Below, one piece after another: positions 12,229-25,165 of a stretch of DNA of 64,000 nucleotides; position 1 is the first letter of the stretch, and every line of letters starts with the position of its first letter. Below the pieces are notes generated by a model that saw only the letters and a list, made by a program, of their open reading frames with translations, did not search any database and had not been told where the DNA came from. The DNA is taken from contig NZ_VBUT01000001.1 in assembly GCF_005863245.1 (NCBI RefSeq), positions 1-64,000 of the forward strand, read 5' to 3'. The DNA is from Nocardia cyriacigeorgica (lineage in GTDB: Bacteria > Actinomycetota > Actinomycetes > Mycobacteriales > Mycobacteriaceae). The position numbers were made by a program, and so were the translations under genes.

Positions 12229-12894
12229 TCACCGGGCAGCGGGCCCGGACAGCGCCTCGGGCGCCATACCGAGCACCTCGGCGATATCGGCGACCGAGAC
12301 CGCGCCCTCGCGCAGGATGCGCGGCTGGTCGGCGGTCAGGTCGACGATGGTCGAGGCGATCGCGTGCTCGGCGGGACCTCCATCGAGGTACACCCCGACA
12401 TGTTCACCCAGCTGGGCGCGGGCTTCGGCGGCGGTGGTGGCGGGCGGCTGCCCGGAGACGTTGGCGCTCGACACCGCCAGCGGGCCGACGGCGCGCAGCA
12501 GTTCCAGTGCGACCGGATGCAGCGGCATCCGCAGCATCACCGTGCCCCTGGTGTCGCCGAGGTCCCAGGCCAGCGAAGGCGCCTGCTGCACAACCAGACT
12601 CAGCCCGCCCGGCCAGAACGCCTGGATCAGGTCTCTGGCCTGCGGACGCACCGAGAACACCAGCCCGTCGATGGTGTGCCAGGAACCGACGAGCACCGGT
12701 ACCGGCATATCGCGCCCGCGCCGCTTGGCGGCGAGTAGTTCGGCCACCGCCTGGCTGTCGAACGCGTCGGCGGCTATGCCGTAGAGCGTGTCGGTGGGCA
12801 TGACGACGAGCCGCCCGGATTTCAGGGCGCTGGTCGCGGCGGACAGTCCGGCGGCGCGCGAGTCGGGATCCGCGCAGTCGTAGACGGTACTCAC
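12229..12894 (-). CDS. L-threonylcarbamoyladenylate synthase (Sua5/YrdC/YwlC)
   Basis: Makes threonylcarbamoyl-AMP from threonine, bicarbonate and ATP for t6A37 modification of ANN-decoding tRNAs. Family motifs VMPTDTLYGIAADA, KRRGRDMPVPVLVG, FWPGGLSLVV and LAVSSANVSGQP are present. I chose the GTG at 12894 (221 residues, VSTVYDCADPDS) because AGGA lies eight bases upstream; an in-frame ATG at 12903 overlaps that site. The reading frame stays open to 13095 but the extension is low-complexity. It sits 36 bases upstream of wecA. Confidence 0.93.
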   Translation of the reverse strand: MSTVYDCADPDSRAAGLSAATSALKSGRLVVMPTDTLYGIAADAFDSQAVAELLAAKRRGRDMPVPVLVGSWHTIDGLVFSVRPQARDLIQAFWPGGLSLVVQQAPSLAWDLGDTRGTVMLRMPLHPVALELLRAVGPLAVSSANVSGQPPATTAAEARAQLGEHVGVYLDGGPAEHAIASTIVDLTADQPRILREGAVSVADIAEVLGMAPEALSGPAAR

Positions 12895-13021
12895 GGGACC
12901 CATCCTGTCACGCGGTCGTCGCGGCGCCGTCGGCCCCCGGGTAGAACGCGAATCCGCCACGCGCCACGGGCAAACCATGACCCGGCGGCGCGCAGCAAAC
13001 CCCTGCGTGCGGTCCCCTGCC

Positions 13022-13894
13022 TCAGCTGCGCACCGCCGCCACGAAGCGTGGCTTGCCCGCCAGATCGGGATGCTCGGTGATCTCGGTGAACGCACCGGTT
13101 CCGGTGAGCAGGGCCGCGAGTGCGGAGCCGTTGGAATCGTCGTGCTCGATGGCGGTGCCGCCGCCGGGGCGCAGCAGGCGGGCGATGGTCGGGACGAGGC
13201 CGCGGATGACGTCGAGGCCGTCCGGGCCGCCGAACAGGGCGCGGTGCGGATCGTGGTCGGCGACCTCGGGGTCGAGTTCGGCTCCGACCGGGATGTAGGG
13301 CGGATTGGACACCACGATGTCGACCCGGCCGTTCAGCTCGGTGAGCAGCGTGGGGTCGGTGGCGTCGTCGGCGTACAGCGTGATCGGGGTGTCGCCGGCG
13401 GCGATGCGGAGGTCGGCGTTGTGCCTGGCCCATTTCAGGGCGGCCGGGTCGAGTTCGACCGCGTGCACCTCGGCGTCCGGCCTGGCGTGCGCGATGGCGA
13501 GGGCCAGCGCGCCGGAACCGGTGCACAGATCCACCACGACGGGCGCGTGATCGTGGCGCACGGCCTCCAGATGTGCAAGTGCCCACGCGAACACCAGCTC
13601 GGTCTCCGGCCGAGGGATGAAGACTCCCGGGCCGACTTCGAGTTCGATCCGTCCCATCGCCACGCGGCCGATCAAGTGCTGCAACGGGATTCGCTGCGCC
13701 CGCCGCCGCACCAGCTCGCGCAGTTCGGCGAGTTGCTCGGGGGTGAGCAGGGGCGCGAGCAGCAGTCGCGAGCGCGGCACGCCGAGCACATGGGCGGCGA
13801 GCTGCTCGGCGTCGGCCCGCGGACTCGGGACGCCCGCGGCCTGCAGTGTGTCGACGGCCTCGAGGATCGCGGGCCGCAACGGTGTGCGGGTCAT
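13022..13894 (-). CDS. prmC: Peptide chain release factor N5-glutamine methyltransferase
   Basis: SAM-dependent methylase that modifies the GGQ glutamine of RF1 and RF2. The protein has 290 residues with an N-terminal helical bundle (residues 1-75), the SAM-binding VVVDLCTGSGALALAIA and the catalytic IVVSNPPYIPVG. Its substrate gene prfA is immediately upstream, the usual pairing. The start is ATG. Confidence 0.96.
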   Translation of the reverse strand: MTRTPLRPAILEAVDTLQAAGVPSPRADAEQLAAHVLGVPRSRLLLAPLLTPEQLAELRELVRRRAQRIPLQHLIGRVAMGRIELEVGPGVFIPRPETELVFAWALAHLEAVRHDHAPVVVDLCTGSGALALAIAHARPDAEVHAVELDPAALKWARHNADLRIAAGDTPITLYADDATDPTLLTELNGRVDIVVSNPPYIPVGAELDPEVADHDPHRALFGGPDGLDVIRGLVPTIARLLRPGGGTAIEHDDSNGSALAALLTGTGAFTEITEHPDLAGKPRFVAAVRS

Positions 13895-14012
13895 GGTCTC
13901 GACTCTGCCCGATGGCGGGGCATGGCGTGCACTCTTCGGCCCGACCCGGTCACCTTCATAGTCACGCGGGCCGCCTACGCCCGGCGCGACCCGGTCGGTA
14001 CATGCGGCGACG

Positions 14013-15083
14013 TCACTCCGCGGCCATGCGGGCTTCGCGGTCGGCCTTGCCGAGCGCGTCCAGCAGGGCGTCCATATCGCCGTCGAGCACCGCGTCGAGG
14101 TTGTGCGCCTTGAAACCGATGCGGTGATCGGCGATGCGGTTTTCCGGGAAGTTGTAGGTGCGGATGCGCTCGGAGCGGTCGACGGTGCGGATCTGGCTGG
14201 CCCGTCCGGCCGCGGCCTCCTGCTCGGCCTGCTCCTCGGCCAGCGCTTGCAACCGCGCGGCCAGCACCTGCATGGCGCGGGCCTTGTTCTGCAACTGGGA
14301 ACGCTCGTTCTGGCAGGTCACCACGATGCCGGACGGCAGGTGGGTGATGCGGACGGCGGAGTCGGTGGTGTTGACGCCCTGGCCGCCCTTACCGGAGGAG
14401 CGGTAGACGTCGATGCGCAGATCGGTCTCGTCGATCTGCACCTGCTCGACCTCGTCGGGCTCGGGGTAGATGAGTACGCCGGCCGCGGAGGTGTGCACCC
14501 GGCCCTGCGATTCGGTCACCGGCACCCGCTGCACCCGGTGCACCCCGCCCTCGAACTTGAACCGCGACCAGACACCGTCGCGGGCGGCGTCGCGACTCTT
14601 GATCGACAACGTCGCTTCCTTGTAGCCGCCCAGGTCGGAGTAGGTGGCGTCGAGGATCTCGACCTTCCAGCCGTGCCGTTCGGCGTAGCGCACGTACATG
14701 CGGGCCAGGTCAGCGGCGAACAGCGCGGACTCCTCGCCGCCCTCGCCGGACTTGACCTCGAGCACCACATCGTCGCCGTCGTGCGGGTCGCGCGGGGCCA
14801 GCAGGTCGGTCAGGGCCTGTTCCAGCTCGCTCACCTGCTGCTCCAGCTCGGGGACCTCGGCGGCGAAGGCCGCGTCGTCGGCGGCCAGCTCGCGCGCGGC
14901 GGCCAGATCGTCGCGAGCCGCGCTCAACTTGCGGTAGGTGGACATCACCGGCGCGAGCTCGGCGAACCGCTTACCGACGCGGCGGGCCGCGCCCGCGTCG
15001 TTGTGCAGCGCCGGATCGGCGAGCTGGGTCTCCAAGCCCGCGTACTCGGCCAGGATGTCGTCGATCGCGGACGGCTGGGTCAC
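14013..15083 (-). CDS. prfA: Peptide chain release factor 1
   Basis: Terminates translation at UAA and UAG. The 356 residues contain the peptidyl-hydrolysis motif [19 protein letters not shown], and the codon-recognition region lies upstream of it. The start is GTG. It is encoded between rpmE and prmC, which makes its methylase. Confidence 0.97.
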   Translation of the reverse strand: MTQPSAIDDILAEYAGLETQLADPALHNDAGAARRVGKRFAELAPVMSTYRKLSAARDDLAAARELAADDAAFAAEVPELEQQVSELEQALTDLLAPRDPHDGDDVVLEVKSGEGGEESALFAADLARMYVRYAERHGWKVEILDATYSDLGGYKEATLSIKSRDAARDGVWSRFKFEGGVHRVQRVPVTESQGRVHTSAAGVLIYPEPDEVEQVQIDETDLRIDVYRSSGKGGQGVNTTDSAVRITHLPSGIVVTCQNERSQLQNKARAMQVLAARLQALAEEQAEQEAAAGRASQIRTVDRSERIRTYNFPENRIADHRIGFKAHNLDAVLDGDMDALLDALGKADREARMAAE

Positions 15084-15180
15084 GGTCGGCTTCCTCTCGT
15101 GCGTGTTCGTTGTCGGTGGTCGGGCCGAGAAAACACCGACGCCCGGGCCTGCTGGGCAGGACCGGGCGTCGGCGAGGAAG

Positions 15181-15411
15181 CTACTTGGAGTCGGCCTTCT
15201 TCTCGGCGCGCTTGCCGTAGCGGGCCTCGAAGCGGGCCACGCGGCCGCCGGTGTCCAGGATCTTCTGCTTGCCGGTGTAGAACGGGTGGCACTGCGAGCA
15301 GACCTCGACGGTGATGTGACCGGATTCCTTGGTGGAACGGGTCTGGAACGTATTGCCGCAACCGCAGACGACGGTGGTGTCGACGTAGGTCGGGTGGATT
15401 CCTGCCTTCAT
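15181..15411 (-). CDS. rpmE: 50S ribosomal protein L31 (zinc-binding form)
   Basis: The protein has 76 residues. Zinc ligands Cys15, Cys17 (CGCG), and the pair in [10 protein letters not shown] are present, so this is the C+ form used when zinc is plentiful. The tail is Lys-rich. The ATG start lies about ten bases after an AGGACACCC stretch. It sits between rho and prfA as in mycobacteria. A zinc-independent paralogue is not in this window. Confidence 0.96.
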   Translation of the reverse strand: MKAGIHPTYVDTTVVCGCGNTFQTRSTKESGHITVEVCSQCHPFYTGKQKILDTGGRVARFEARYGKRAEKKADSK

Positions 15412-15747
15412 GGGTGTCCTCTCGAAAATGGCGCCGGGTCGCTCGCGCGGATGGCGTCGAACGTGAACCGGAGCCGACTAGGCGGGATTGTCCGCGAGCA
15501 GCGCGGACGCACGGCGATCCAGTATGCCAGATTCACCGACACGTCTATCGAACGCCCCCGCGGGCCCGGTTGTTCCCCGGTCAGTGATCCCCCTTCGCTA
15601 TCGCCCCAGGAAGTGGGGGGACGCGCACCGGCCGCACTCGAGGAACCCTGAAGTCGGGTAGTCGGCTACTCAAGAATACGAACAGCTCCGTTCATAGTGT
15701 TGGAATCCGATGCACGTCGGCGTGCCGAGACATGGAAAGGAGATCCT
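15412..15747. other. Intergenic region between rpmE and the divergent small membrane ORF
   Basis: I find no RNA gene or convincing ORF in these 336 bases. A possible -10 box for rpmE (CATACT on the minus strand, near 15519-15524) has only a weak -35 partner. The right end carries the strong AAAGGAG ribosome-binding site of the gene starting at 15748. Confidence 0.4.
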
Positions 15748-16347
15748 GTGAACAGCCGGATGAACAACCGTGTGGCCTTCGCGGTGCTGGTCGCACTGGT
15801 CGTGGCTGTCGCGGCGGGATGGTTCGCCGCGCCGGGTGGCACGGACTCTCCGTCGTCGGCGGGCCCGGACCTGCCGGTATCGGGTTTCGCAACGGAGATC
15901 CAGACACCGGCCTACCCGGTGGACAAGCAGCGACAGCACGCACCAGCATCCGACACCGCCCTGACGGCGGCCTCGCGGCGCACCTCGTTCGACGGCGCCG
16001 CGCTGATTCTGGCCTTTCTGATCGCGGGGGCCGCCGCCATCGGCGTCGTGTTCTTCTCCCCCGCCCCGGTCCGCGGGACGCGTAGCTCGCGTGCCGCCCC
16101 GGAAACGGCTCGAGGGCCCCACCGGAGTGGAGCCCTCGAGGCCGTGCTCACCGCCACGCAGCGGTTCGGCGCATCATTCGTCGAGCGCACCCGGTGCGGT
16201 CTTGGAGACCTGCATGAGGAACTCCAGGTTGTTCTTGCTCTTCTTCAGACGATCGATGAGCAGGTCGATCGCCTGATGCGAATCCAGACCGGACAGTACG
16301 CGCCGCAGCTTGTGCAGCACCGCGGCCTCGTCCGGGCTCAGCAGTAG
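15748..16347 (+). CDS. Small two-helix membrane protein of unknown function; tail overlaps rho
   Basis: I do not recognise this protein. The GTG start has an excellent AAAGGAG site five bases upstream. The 199-residue product begins with a hydrophobic segment (VAFAVLVALVVAVAAGWFAA), an acidic/Pro extracytoplasmic stretch, then a second helix (AALILAFLIAGAAAIGVVFF). After about residue 115 the frame crosses the rho terminator and 174 bases of the antisense of rho. That part may be translated but looks non-designed. The N-terminal half is the credible protein. Confidence 0.5.
   Translation: MNSRMNNRVAFAVLVALVVAVAAGWFAAPGGTDSPSSAGPDLPVSGFATEIQTPAYPVDKQRQHAPASDTALTAASRRTSFDGAALILAFLIAGAAAIGVVFFSPAPVRGTRSSRAAPETARGPHRSGALEAVLTATQRFGASFVERTRCGLGDLHEELQVVLALLQTIDEQVDRLMRIQTGQYAPQLVQHRGLVRAQQ
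16109..16140 (-). terminator. Terminator of rho (bidirectional candidate)
   Basis: A 9-bp perfect stem (CTCGAGGGC with GCCCTCGAG) is extended inwards by CCA/TGG around a 6-base loop. It lies 33 bases downstream of the rho stop. There is no long T run, which is usual in high-GC actinomycetes. It also lies inside the plus-strand small membrane ORF. Confidence 0.5.
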
Positions 16348-18234
16348 TTCGTCCTTACGGGTACCGGACGGCGCGACGTCCACCGCCGGGAACACTCGCC
16401 GCTCCGCGATCTTGCGGTCCAGCTTGAGTTCGGCGTTACCGGTGCCCTTGAACTCCTCGAAGATCACCGTGTCACCGGTCGAGCCGGTCTCCACCATGGC
16501 GGTGGCGATGATCGTCAGCGAGCCGCCGTTCTCGATGTTGCGGGCCGCGCCGAGGAACCGCTTGGGCGGATACAGCGCGGTGGAATCCACACCACCGGAA
16601 AGGATTCGGCCCGAGGCCGGCGAGGAGTTGTTGTAGGCGCGACCCAATCGGGTGATCGAGTCGAGCAGCACGACGACGTCCTTGCCCATCTCCACCAGGC
16701 GCTTGGCCCGCTCGATCGCCAGCTCGGCGACCGAGGTGTGGTCGGCCGGCGGACGGTCGAAGGTGGAGGCGATGACCTCACCCTTGACCGAGCGCTGCAT
16801 ATCGGTGACCTCTTCGGGCCGCTCGTCGACCAGCACCACCATCAGGTAGCACTCGGGGTTGTTGACCGCGATCGCGTTGGCGATGTCCTGCATGATCGTG
16901 GTCTTACCGGCCTTGGGCGGGGACACGATCAGCGCGCGCTGACCCTTACCGATCGGCATGATCAGGTCGATGACCCGGGTGGTCAGCTTGTTGGGCTGAG
17001 TCTCCAGGCGCAGACGCTGGTTCGGGTAGAGCGGGGTGAGCTTGTTGAAGTCGGGCCGGCGCTTGGCCGCCTCGACGTCACCGCCGTTGACGGTGTCCAA
17101 ACGGACCAGCGGATCGAACTTCTGCCGCTGATTCGACTGTTCACCGTCGCGCGGGGCGCGCACCGCACCGGTGATCGCGTCACCGCGGCGCAGCCCGTTC
17201 TTGCGGACCAGGTTCATCGAGACGTACACGTCGTTCGGGCCGGCCAGGTAGCCGGAGGTGCGCACGAACGCGTAGTTGTCGAGCACGTCGAGGATGCCGG
17301 CGACCGGCTGCAGGACGTCGTCTTCGCGGATCTCGAGCTCGCGGGCCTCGCCGCCGCCACCCTCACGGTCGCGGCTGCGCCGGCGCTCGCGGAACCGGCG
17401 TCCGCGCCTGCCGCGGCCGCCTTCCTCGTCGTCACCGCCGCGGTTGTCGCCGCCGCGGTTGTCGCCGCGGCCGCCGTCACGTCCACCGGCGTTCTGGCCG
17501 CGGTCACCGGACTGGCCCTGCTGCTGGCCGCGATCGCGACGACGTTCGCCGCCGTCGCCCTCCGGCTTGGCCTCTTCGGTGCGGGTCTCGGTGGCGGTGT
17601 CGCCGCCGCCGGCGTTACCGCGGGCCTGGTCGGCGTTGCCGCGGGCCTGGTCGCGGCCGCGACGCTGGCGGCCACGGCCACGCTGGCCCTGCTCACGACC
17701 GGACTCGTCGGAGTTCTCGGCGGCGGGCGCTGCGCCCTCGGCAGCGTTGTCGGCGGAATTCTTCTTGGAAGTCTGGTCTTTGGCGCGCGCGTCCTTGGCG
17801 TCGTCACCGGCCGGAGCCTGGGTAGCCGTAGCCGTGGCGGGCTGCGAGTCCTGAGCGGGCGCGGCGGGTTCCTTCGCGGGCGCGACGTCCAGCGTCGGCT
17901 GCTCGGCGCGGGCCGCAGCCGCGTTCTTCGCCTCGGTCTTGGTGGCGGACTTGGCCGAACCGCGCGCGGGCTTGTCCGCGGCCGCCGCCTTCCCGGCCTG
18001 ATTTTCCTTGATGGCGGCGATGAGATCGCCCTTGCGCATACCGGAGGTCCCTCGGATACCGAGCTCCCCCGCGAGTGCGCGCAACTGCGGCAACAACATT
18101 CCAGTCAGCCCCGATCGTGCGACGTCGGTGTGTTCGCTCATCTTCGAAATCTGTCCGGAGTCACTATCGCGGTCTCCCGAGGCCTGCGGGTTGGAATCCA
18201 CCCCGGGTGTCGCGAGCAGGTCCGTATCTGTCAC
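16174..18234 (-). CDS. rho: Transcription termination factor Rho
   Basis: Hexameric RNA-dependent ATPase that ends transcription, 686 residues. An N-terminal SAP-like helical part (about residues 25-70) is followed by a long disordered Arg/Gly/Asp/Asn insert typical of actinobacteria (about residues 75-300). Then come the RNA-binding cold-shock fold (VAGILDVLDNYAFVRTSGYL) and the motor domain with P-loop SPPKAGKTTIMQDIA, LVDERPEEVTDMQR and DSITRLGRAYNNSSPASGR. I use the GTG at 18234 (VTDTDLLATPG), six bases after an AAAGGA site. The frame stays open upstream to 18489 without support. Confidence 0.97.
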   Translation of the reverse strand: MTDTDLLATPGVDSNPQASGDRDSDSGQISKMSEHTDVARSGLTGMLLPQLRALAGELGIRGTSGMRKGDLIAAIKENQAGKAAAADKPARGSAKSATKTEAKNAAAARAEQPTLDVAPAKEPAAPAQDSQPATATATQAPAGDDAKDARAKDQTSKKNSADNAAEGAAPAAENSDESGREQGQRGRGRQRRGRDQARGNADQARGNAGGGDTATETRTEEAKPEGDGGERRRDRGQQQGQSGDRGQNAGGRDGGRGDNRGGDNRGGDDEEGGRGRRGRRFRERRRSRDREGGGGEARELEIREDDVLQPVAGILDVLDNYAFVRTSGYLAGPNDVYVSMNLVRKNGLRRGDAITGAVRAPRDGEQSNQRQKFDPLVRLDTVNGGDVEAAKRRPDFNKLTPLYPNQRLRLETQPNKLTTRVIDLIMPIGKGQRALIVSPPKAGKTTIMQDIANAIAVNNPECYLMVVLVDERPEEVTDMQRSVKGEVIASTFDRPPADHTSVAELAIERAKRLVEMGKDVVVLLDSITRLGRAYNNSSPASGRILSGGVDSTALYPPKRFLGAARNIENGGSLTIIATAMVETGSTGDTVIFEEFKGTGNAELKLDRKIAERRVFPAVDVAPSGTRKDELLLSPDEAAVLHKLRRVLSGLDSHQAIDLLIDRLKKSKNNLEFLMQVSKTAPGALDE

Positions 18235-18549
18235 GGAGATCCTTTCCTTCCCTCGATGGGCCGTGTGCTGTGTCGAGGGTTCGTTCCGCAGTCCGGTCGC
18301 TGTGCCGGGCTCGGATGTGTAGCCGTATCGCCTGCTCCGTCGGAGTCGGAGGCTTCGCCACCGATCATGAAAAAGGTGGGAGAGATCATTCCAGTTGCGC
18401 AGCTCCGCAACACCCCCATGGCCTGGAGGCTCGAGCCTGGAGCCTGCTGGAGCGATTGCCCTGATGAAGCACCGGCGTCTGACGCGCACGATGTACGGAC
18501 TTGCCCAGGATAGCTGGCAACGGTGAGGCTCGGCAAGGTGGACTCGCCG
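18235..18549 (-). promoter_or_regulatory. rho leader and promoter region
   Basis: No gene is seen in these 315 bases between thrB and rho. On the minus strand TTGCCG (18531-18536) and TATCCT (18507-18512) are separated by 18 bases. This is a possible promoter that would give a leader of about 260 bases. Rho is autoregulated through its leader in E. coli; whether that holds here is unknown. A short CTGGAGGCTC-type repeat lies at 18422-18455. Confidence 0.35.
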
Positions 18550-20634
<2,085 letters not shown>

Positions 20635-20638
<4 letters not shown>

Positions 20639-22005
20639 TCTTCGGTGCCTTCCAATCTCAAAACGCTGGTCACAGAGGTGACGGACGGCAGTTCCGCCAG
20701 CGCGGACACAGTATCCGCGAGCGCCGACTCCGTCGCATGGTGGGTGACGACGACCAGGCGCGCACCCGCGCCATGGCCCTCCTGGCGCACGGTTGAGATG
20801 CTCACCCCGTGATCGGCGAACTCACCCGCGACCGCCTGCAGCACACCGGCGCGGTCGGCGACCTGCAGATTCACGTGATAGCGGGTGGGAGTGTCACCGA
20901 TCGGCGCGATCGGCAGCTCAGCATAAACCGATTCACCCGGCGCGCGGCCACCGTAGAACTTGTTGCGCGCGGCCATCACCAGATCGCCGAGCACGGCCGA
21001 GGCGGTGGGAGCACCGCCGGCACCCTGGCCGTAGAACATCAGCCGGCCCGCGTTCTCGGCCTCGACGACGACGGCGTTGAAGGCGCCGTTGACCGCGGCC
21101 AGCGGGTGTTCGCGCGGGATGAGCGCCGGGTAGACGCGCACCGAGACGCGTTCCTTGCCGCCCTCGTCGGGTCCGGGTTCGCCGGGGCCCGCCGGGACGC
21201 GCTCGCAGATGGCGAGCAGCTTCACCGTGCAGCCGACCGCGGATGCGGTCTCCAGGTCCTCGGAGGTGATCTTGGAGATGCCCTCGCGGTAGACGTCGGC
21301 GGCGGTGACGCGGGTGTGGAAGGCCAGCGAGGCCAGGATCGCGGCCTTGGCGGCGGCGTCGAAGCCCTCGACGTCGGCGGTCGGGTCGGCCTCGGCGTAC
21401 CCCAGGCGAGTCGCCTCGGCGAGAGTGTCGTGGTAGTCGGCGCCGGTCTCGTCCATCGCGGAGAGGATGAAGTTGGTGGTGCCGTTGACGATGCCGACCA
21501 CCTTGTTCACCCGGTCACCGGACAGCGACTGGATCAGCGGGCGCACCACCGGGATGGCACCGGCGACGGCGGCCTCGAAGTAGAGGTCGGCCCGGCTGCG
21601 TTCGGCGGCGGCCGCGAGTTCGCCGGTGTAGTCGGCCAGCAGCGCCTTGTTCGCCGAGATCACGGACTTGCCCGCGTTCAGGGCGGACAGGATCAGGGCG
21701 CGGGCCGGATCGATACCGCCCATGACCTCGACGACCAGGTCGACATCGGCGCGCGCGACGAGCGCTTCGGCATCGGTGGTCAGCAGTTCGGCCGGAATCC
21801 CGCGATCACGCTCGAGGTTGCGCACGGCGACCCCGCGCAGCACGACCGGCGCACCGACCCGCGACCGCAGATCATCGGCGTGGTCCCGGAGAATGCGCAC
21901 GACCTCGGTCCCGACGTTGCCCATGCCGAGCACCGCCACCCCGATCGGCCGCTCGTTTCCCCAGGTGCCGTTCTTCGCGGCTACAGCCGCGTTTGCCTCG
22001 GTCAT
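20635..22005 (-). CDS. hom: Homoserine dehydrogenase
   Basis: Reduces aspartate semialdehyde to homoserine, the branch point to threonine, methionine and isoleucine. The 456 residues contain the NAD(P) motif [16 protein letters not shown], the catalytic domain ([19 protein letters not shown]), and a C-terminal ACT domain from about residue 375 ([20 protein letters not shown]). The ACT domain suggests threonine feedback, as in Corynebacterium. There is no fused aspartokinase. Confidence 0.97.
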
Positions 22006-22039
22006 GTCGGTTCCACCTCCGCCTTGATCACGTCGTACA

Positions 22040-23455
22040 TCAGACCTCGAGTCCGATCAGGTCCGCGACGGTTTCGCGGCGCAGCAGCAGTCGCGCCTGT
22101 CCGTCGCGGACGGCGACCACCGCGGGCCGGGTCAGCATGTTGTACCGGCTCGACATCGAGTAGCAGTACGCACCGGTCGCGGCCACCGCGACCAGATCAC
22201 CCGGACCGGCATCGCCCTGCATCCAGGTGTCCCTGATGACGATATCCCCGCTCTCGCAATGCTTTCCGACCACGCGAGCGACGACCGGTGCGGCATCGGA
22301 GGCGCGCGAGACCAGGCGGCAGTCGTAGTCGGCCTGGTACAGCGCGGGCCGGATGTTGTCGCTCATCCCGCCGTCCACGCTGACGTAGCGGCGGCGCAGA
22401 CCACCGTCGAGCGAGACGTCCTTGACGGTGCCGACCTCGTACAGGGTGACAGTGCCGGGCCCGGCGATCGCACGCCCCGGCTCCACCGCGATGACCGGCT
22501 CGGGCAGCCCGGCGCGCTCGGCCTCCTGGGCGACGAGCTTGCGCAGGTTGGCGGCGAACTCGTCCAGCGGCGGCGGATCGTCCGCCTCGAGGTACGAAAT
22601 GCCGAGTCCGCCACCGAGATCCAGAATCGAGATCTGCGCGGTGCGTTCGGCGCCGAACTTGTCGACCGCGTCGCGCAGCAGTCCGAGCATGCGGCGCGCG
22701 GCGATCTCGAAACCGTCGATCTCGAAGATCTGCGAACCGATATGGCTGTGCAGGCCGACCAGACGCAGATTGTCGGCCTCGAAAACGCGCGCCAGGGCCT
22801 GCATGGCGTCGCCACCGGCGATGGAGAAACCGAACTTCTGGTCCTCGTGCGCGGTCGAAATGTATTCGTGGGTATGGGCTTCCACGCCGACGGTGACGCG
22901 AACCAGCACGTCCTGCACCACACCGGCGCGCCCGGCCACGGCCTCGAGCCGTTCGATCTCGATCAGCGAGTCGACCACCACGTGCCCGACCCCGGCCGCG
23001 ACCGCGGCCTCCAGCTCGGCAACGGATTTGTTGTTGCCGTGTAAGGCGATTCGTTCGGCCGGGAAGCCGCCGTTGAGCGCGACGGCGAGCTCGCCGCCGG
23101 AGCACACGTCCAGCGACAGGCCCTCGTCGCGGATCCAGCGCGCGACCTCACCGCACAGGAACGCCTTGGAGGCGTAGTGCACCTTGGCGTTCGGACCGAA
23201 CGCGCGCACCATGTCACGGCAGCGGGAACGGAAGTCGTCCTCGTCGATGACGAACAGCGGCGTGCCGAATTCGGCGGCCAGTTCGGTGACCGGGATGCCG
23301 GCCAGCCGCACCACACCGTCCTCGCCGCGAGTGGCGTTGCGCGGCCACACATGCGCGGGCAGCTCGATGAGCTGCTTCGGGTCGCCCGGGCGCTGCGGCA
23401 GATTCGGCGCGTGCGGGATCTCGGCGTGCCGGGGTCCGGCAGGATGGGCGCTCAC
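22040..23455 (-). CDS. lysA: Diaminopimelate decarboxylase
   Basis: PLP enzyme for the last step of lysine synthesis, 471 residues. The Schiff-base Lys is in [14 protein letters not shown], the PLP phosphate loop is [10 protein letters not shown], and the active-site Cys is in GKHCESGD. The start is GTG. meso-DAP is also the cell-wall cross-linking residue in this group, so the enzyme competes with wall synthesis. It lies between argS and hom, as in mycobacteria. Confidence 0.97.
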   Translation of the reverse strand: MSAHPAGPRHAEIPHAPNLPQRPGDPKQLIELPAHVWPRNATRGEDGVVRLAGIPVTELAAEFGTPLFVIDEDDFRSRCRDMVRAFGPNAKVHYASKAFLCGEVARWIRDEGLSLDVCSGGELAVALNGGFPAERIALHGNNKSVAELEAAVAAGVGHVVVDSLIEIERLEAVAGRAGVVQDVLVRVTVGVEAHTHEYISTAHEDQKFGFSIAGGDAMQALARVFEADNLRLVGLHSHIGSQIFEIDGFEIAARRMLGLLRDAVDKFGAERTAQISILDLGGGLGISYLEADDPPPLDEFAANLRKLVAQEAERAGLPEPVIAVEPGRAIAGPGTVTLYEVGTVKDVSLDGGLRRRYVSVDGGMSDNIRPALYQADYDCRLVSRASDAAPVVARVVGKHCESGDIVIRDTWMQGDAGPGDLVAVAATGAYCYSMSSRYNMLTRPAVVAVRDGQARLLLRRETVADLIGLEV

Positions 23456-23495
23456 TTGTTCTCCTCCGTGACCGGTGCGTTCGATGCCGTGGTGT

Positions 23496-25157
23496 TCACA
23501 TGCGCTCCGGGGCGGAGACGCCGAGCAGGGCCAGACCGTTGGCCAGCACCTGCTTGGTCGCGTTCACCAGCGCGAGACGGGCGACGTTGGTCGGCGAGAC
23601 GGGCTCGTCGCCCAACGGCAGCACGCGCAGCGACTTGTTGGTCTGGAACGGGTGGTAGGCCCCGGCCAGTTCCTCCAGGTAGCGGGCGACCCGGTGCGGC
23701 TCGCGCAGGCTCGCGGCGCTGGCGACCACCCGCGGGAATTCGCCGATGGTGCGGATGAGCGCACCCTCCTCCTCGGCGGTGAGCAGCGAGAAATCGGGCT
23801 CGACGGTGCCGTACTCGGGGAATTCGGCGGCATTGCGGCCGATGGATGCGGCGCGGGCGTGCGCGTACTGCACGTAGTAGACCGGGTTGACGCTGTCCTG
23901 TTTGGTCCACAGATCCAGGTCGATGTCCAGGCTGGAATTCACCGAGCTGCGCACCAGCGAGTAGCGCGCGGCGTCCACGCCGATGGCCTCGACCAGGTCG
24001 TCGAGGGTGACGACGGTGCCCGCACGCTTGCTCATGCGCACCGCGACGCCGTCGCGCAGCAGGTTCACCATCTGGCCGATGAGCACCTCGACGGTGGCCG
24101 GGTCGTCGCCGAACGCGGCGGCGGCGGCCTTCAACCGGCCGATGTAGCCGTGATGGTCGGCGCCGAGCATGTAGATGCACAGGTCGAAGCCGCGGGCGCG
24201 CTTGTTCTGGAAGTAGGCGATGTCACCGGCGATGTAGGCGGCGTTGCCGTCGCTCTTGATGACGACGCGGTCCTGGTCGTCGCCGTATTCGGAGCTCGCG
24301 ATCCACCAGGCGCCGTCCTTTTCGTACAGGTCGCCGGAGTTCTTGAGGGTGTTCACCGCCTCGTCGACCGCACCGGAGGCGAACAGCGAGCTCTCGTTGA
24401 AGTACACGTCGAAGTCGGTGCCGAAATCGTGCAGCGTCTTCTTGATGTGGGCGAACATCAGCTCCACGCCCTCGGCGCGGAACCGTTCCAGCCGCAGTTC
24501 GGGCTCGATATCGAGCACACCGGGATGCTCGGCGACGATCTTGTCCGCGATCTCCTTGATGTAGGCGCCCGCGTAACCCTTCTCCGGGGTCGGGGCGCCG
24601 GTGGCGGCCGCGACCAGCGATTCGGCGAAGCGGTCGATCTGCGCGCCGTGATCGTTGAAGTAGTACTCGCGCACCACATCGGCGCCCTGGGCGGCGAGGA
24701 TGCGGCCGAGCGCGTCACCGACGGCGGCCCAGCGGGTGCCGCCCAGATGCACCGGACCGGTCGGGTTGGCGGAGACGAACTCCAGGTTGATCTTGGTGCC
24801 GGCCAGGGTGTCGGCGGTGCCGTAGGCCGCACCGGCCTTGCGCACCTGCTCGAGGATCGCGCCCTGCGCGGAGGCGGCGAGGCGGATGTTGAGGAAGCCG
24901 GGGCCCGCGACCTCGGCCGCGGCGACGGCGTCGGTGGCGTCGAGCGCTTCGGCCAGCCAGGTGGCCAGATCGCGCGGATTGGTTCCGGCCTTCTTGGCGA
25001 CACGCATGGCCAGATTCGTGGCATAGTCGCCGTGTTCCGGATTACGGGGACGCTCCACGGTGACCTCGTCGGGCAGGACCGCCGGGTCCAGTCCACGTTC
25101 GACAAGCACCTTCGCCGCGGTCGCGTGAAGGAGATCTGCAAGGTCAGCTGGAGTCAC
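23496..25157 (-). CDS. argS: Arginyl-tRNA synthetase
   Basis: Class I synthetase charging tRNA-Arg, 553 residues. The HIGH-type motif is in [20 protein letters not shown], the KMSKS-type motif is [16 protein letters not shown], and the DALR anticodon-binding domain occupies the last 120 residues. The start is GTG. The -10 like TAGGAT lies only eight bases upstream, so the mRNA may be leaderless or nearly so. The lysA start is 40 bases downstream. Confidence 0.97.
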   Translation of the reverse strand: MTPADLADLLHATAAKVLVERGLDPAVLPDEVTVERPRNPEHGDYATNLAMRVAKKAGTNPRDLATWLAEALDATDAVAAAEVAGPGFLNIRLAASAQGAILEQVRKAGAAYGTADTLAGTKINLEFVSANPTGPVHLGGTRWAAVGDALGRILAAQGADVVREYYFNDHGAQIDRFAESLVAAATGAPTPEKGYAGAYIKEIADKIVAEHPGVLDIEPELRLERFRAEGVELMFAHIKKTLHDFGTDFDVYFNESSLFASGAVDEAVNTLKNSGDLYEKDGAWWIASSEYGDDQDRVVIKSDGNAAYIAGDIAYFQNKRARGFDLCIYMLGADHHGYIGRLKAAAAAFGDDPATVEVLIGQMVNLLRDGVAVRMSKRAGTVVTLDDLVEAIGVDAARYSLVRSSVNSSLDIDLDLWTKQDSVNPVYYVQYAHARAASIGRNAAEFPEYGTVEPDFSLLTAEEEGALIRTIGEFPRVVASAASLREPHRVARYLEELAGAYHPFQTNKSLRVLPLGDEPVSPTNVARLALVNATKQVLANGLALLGVSAPERM

Positions 25158-25165
25158 GAGTCTCT

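Noticed and set aside
12903..13095. N-terminal extension of the Sua5 gene
   Set aside because: The frame is open but the residues are low-complexity, overlap the prmC 3' region and lack a ribosome-binding site; the GTG at 12894 is better placed.
16738..18513. A 591-residue plus-strand ORF opposite rho
   Set aside because: Hydrophobic runs of Ala and Val arise from the Arg/Gly repeats of rho read backwards; no family pattern.
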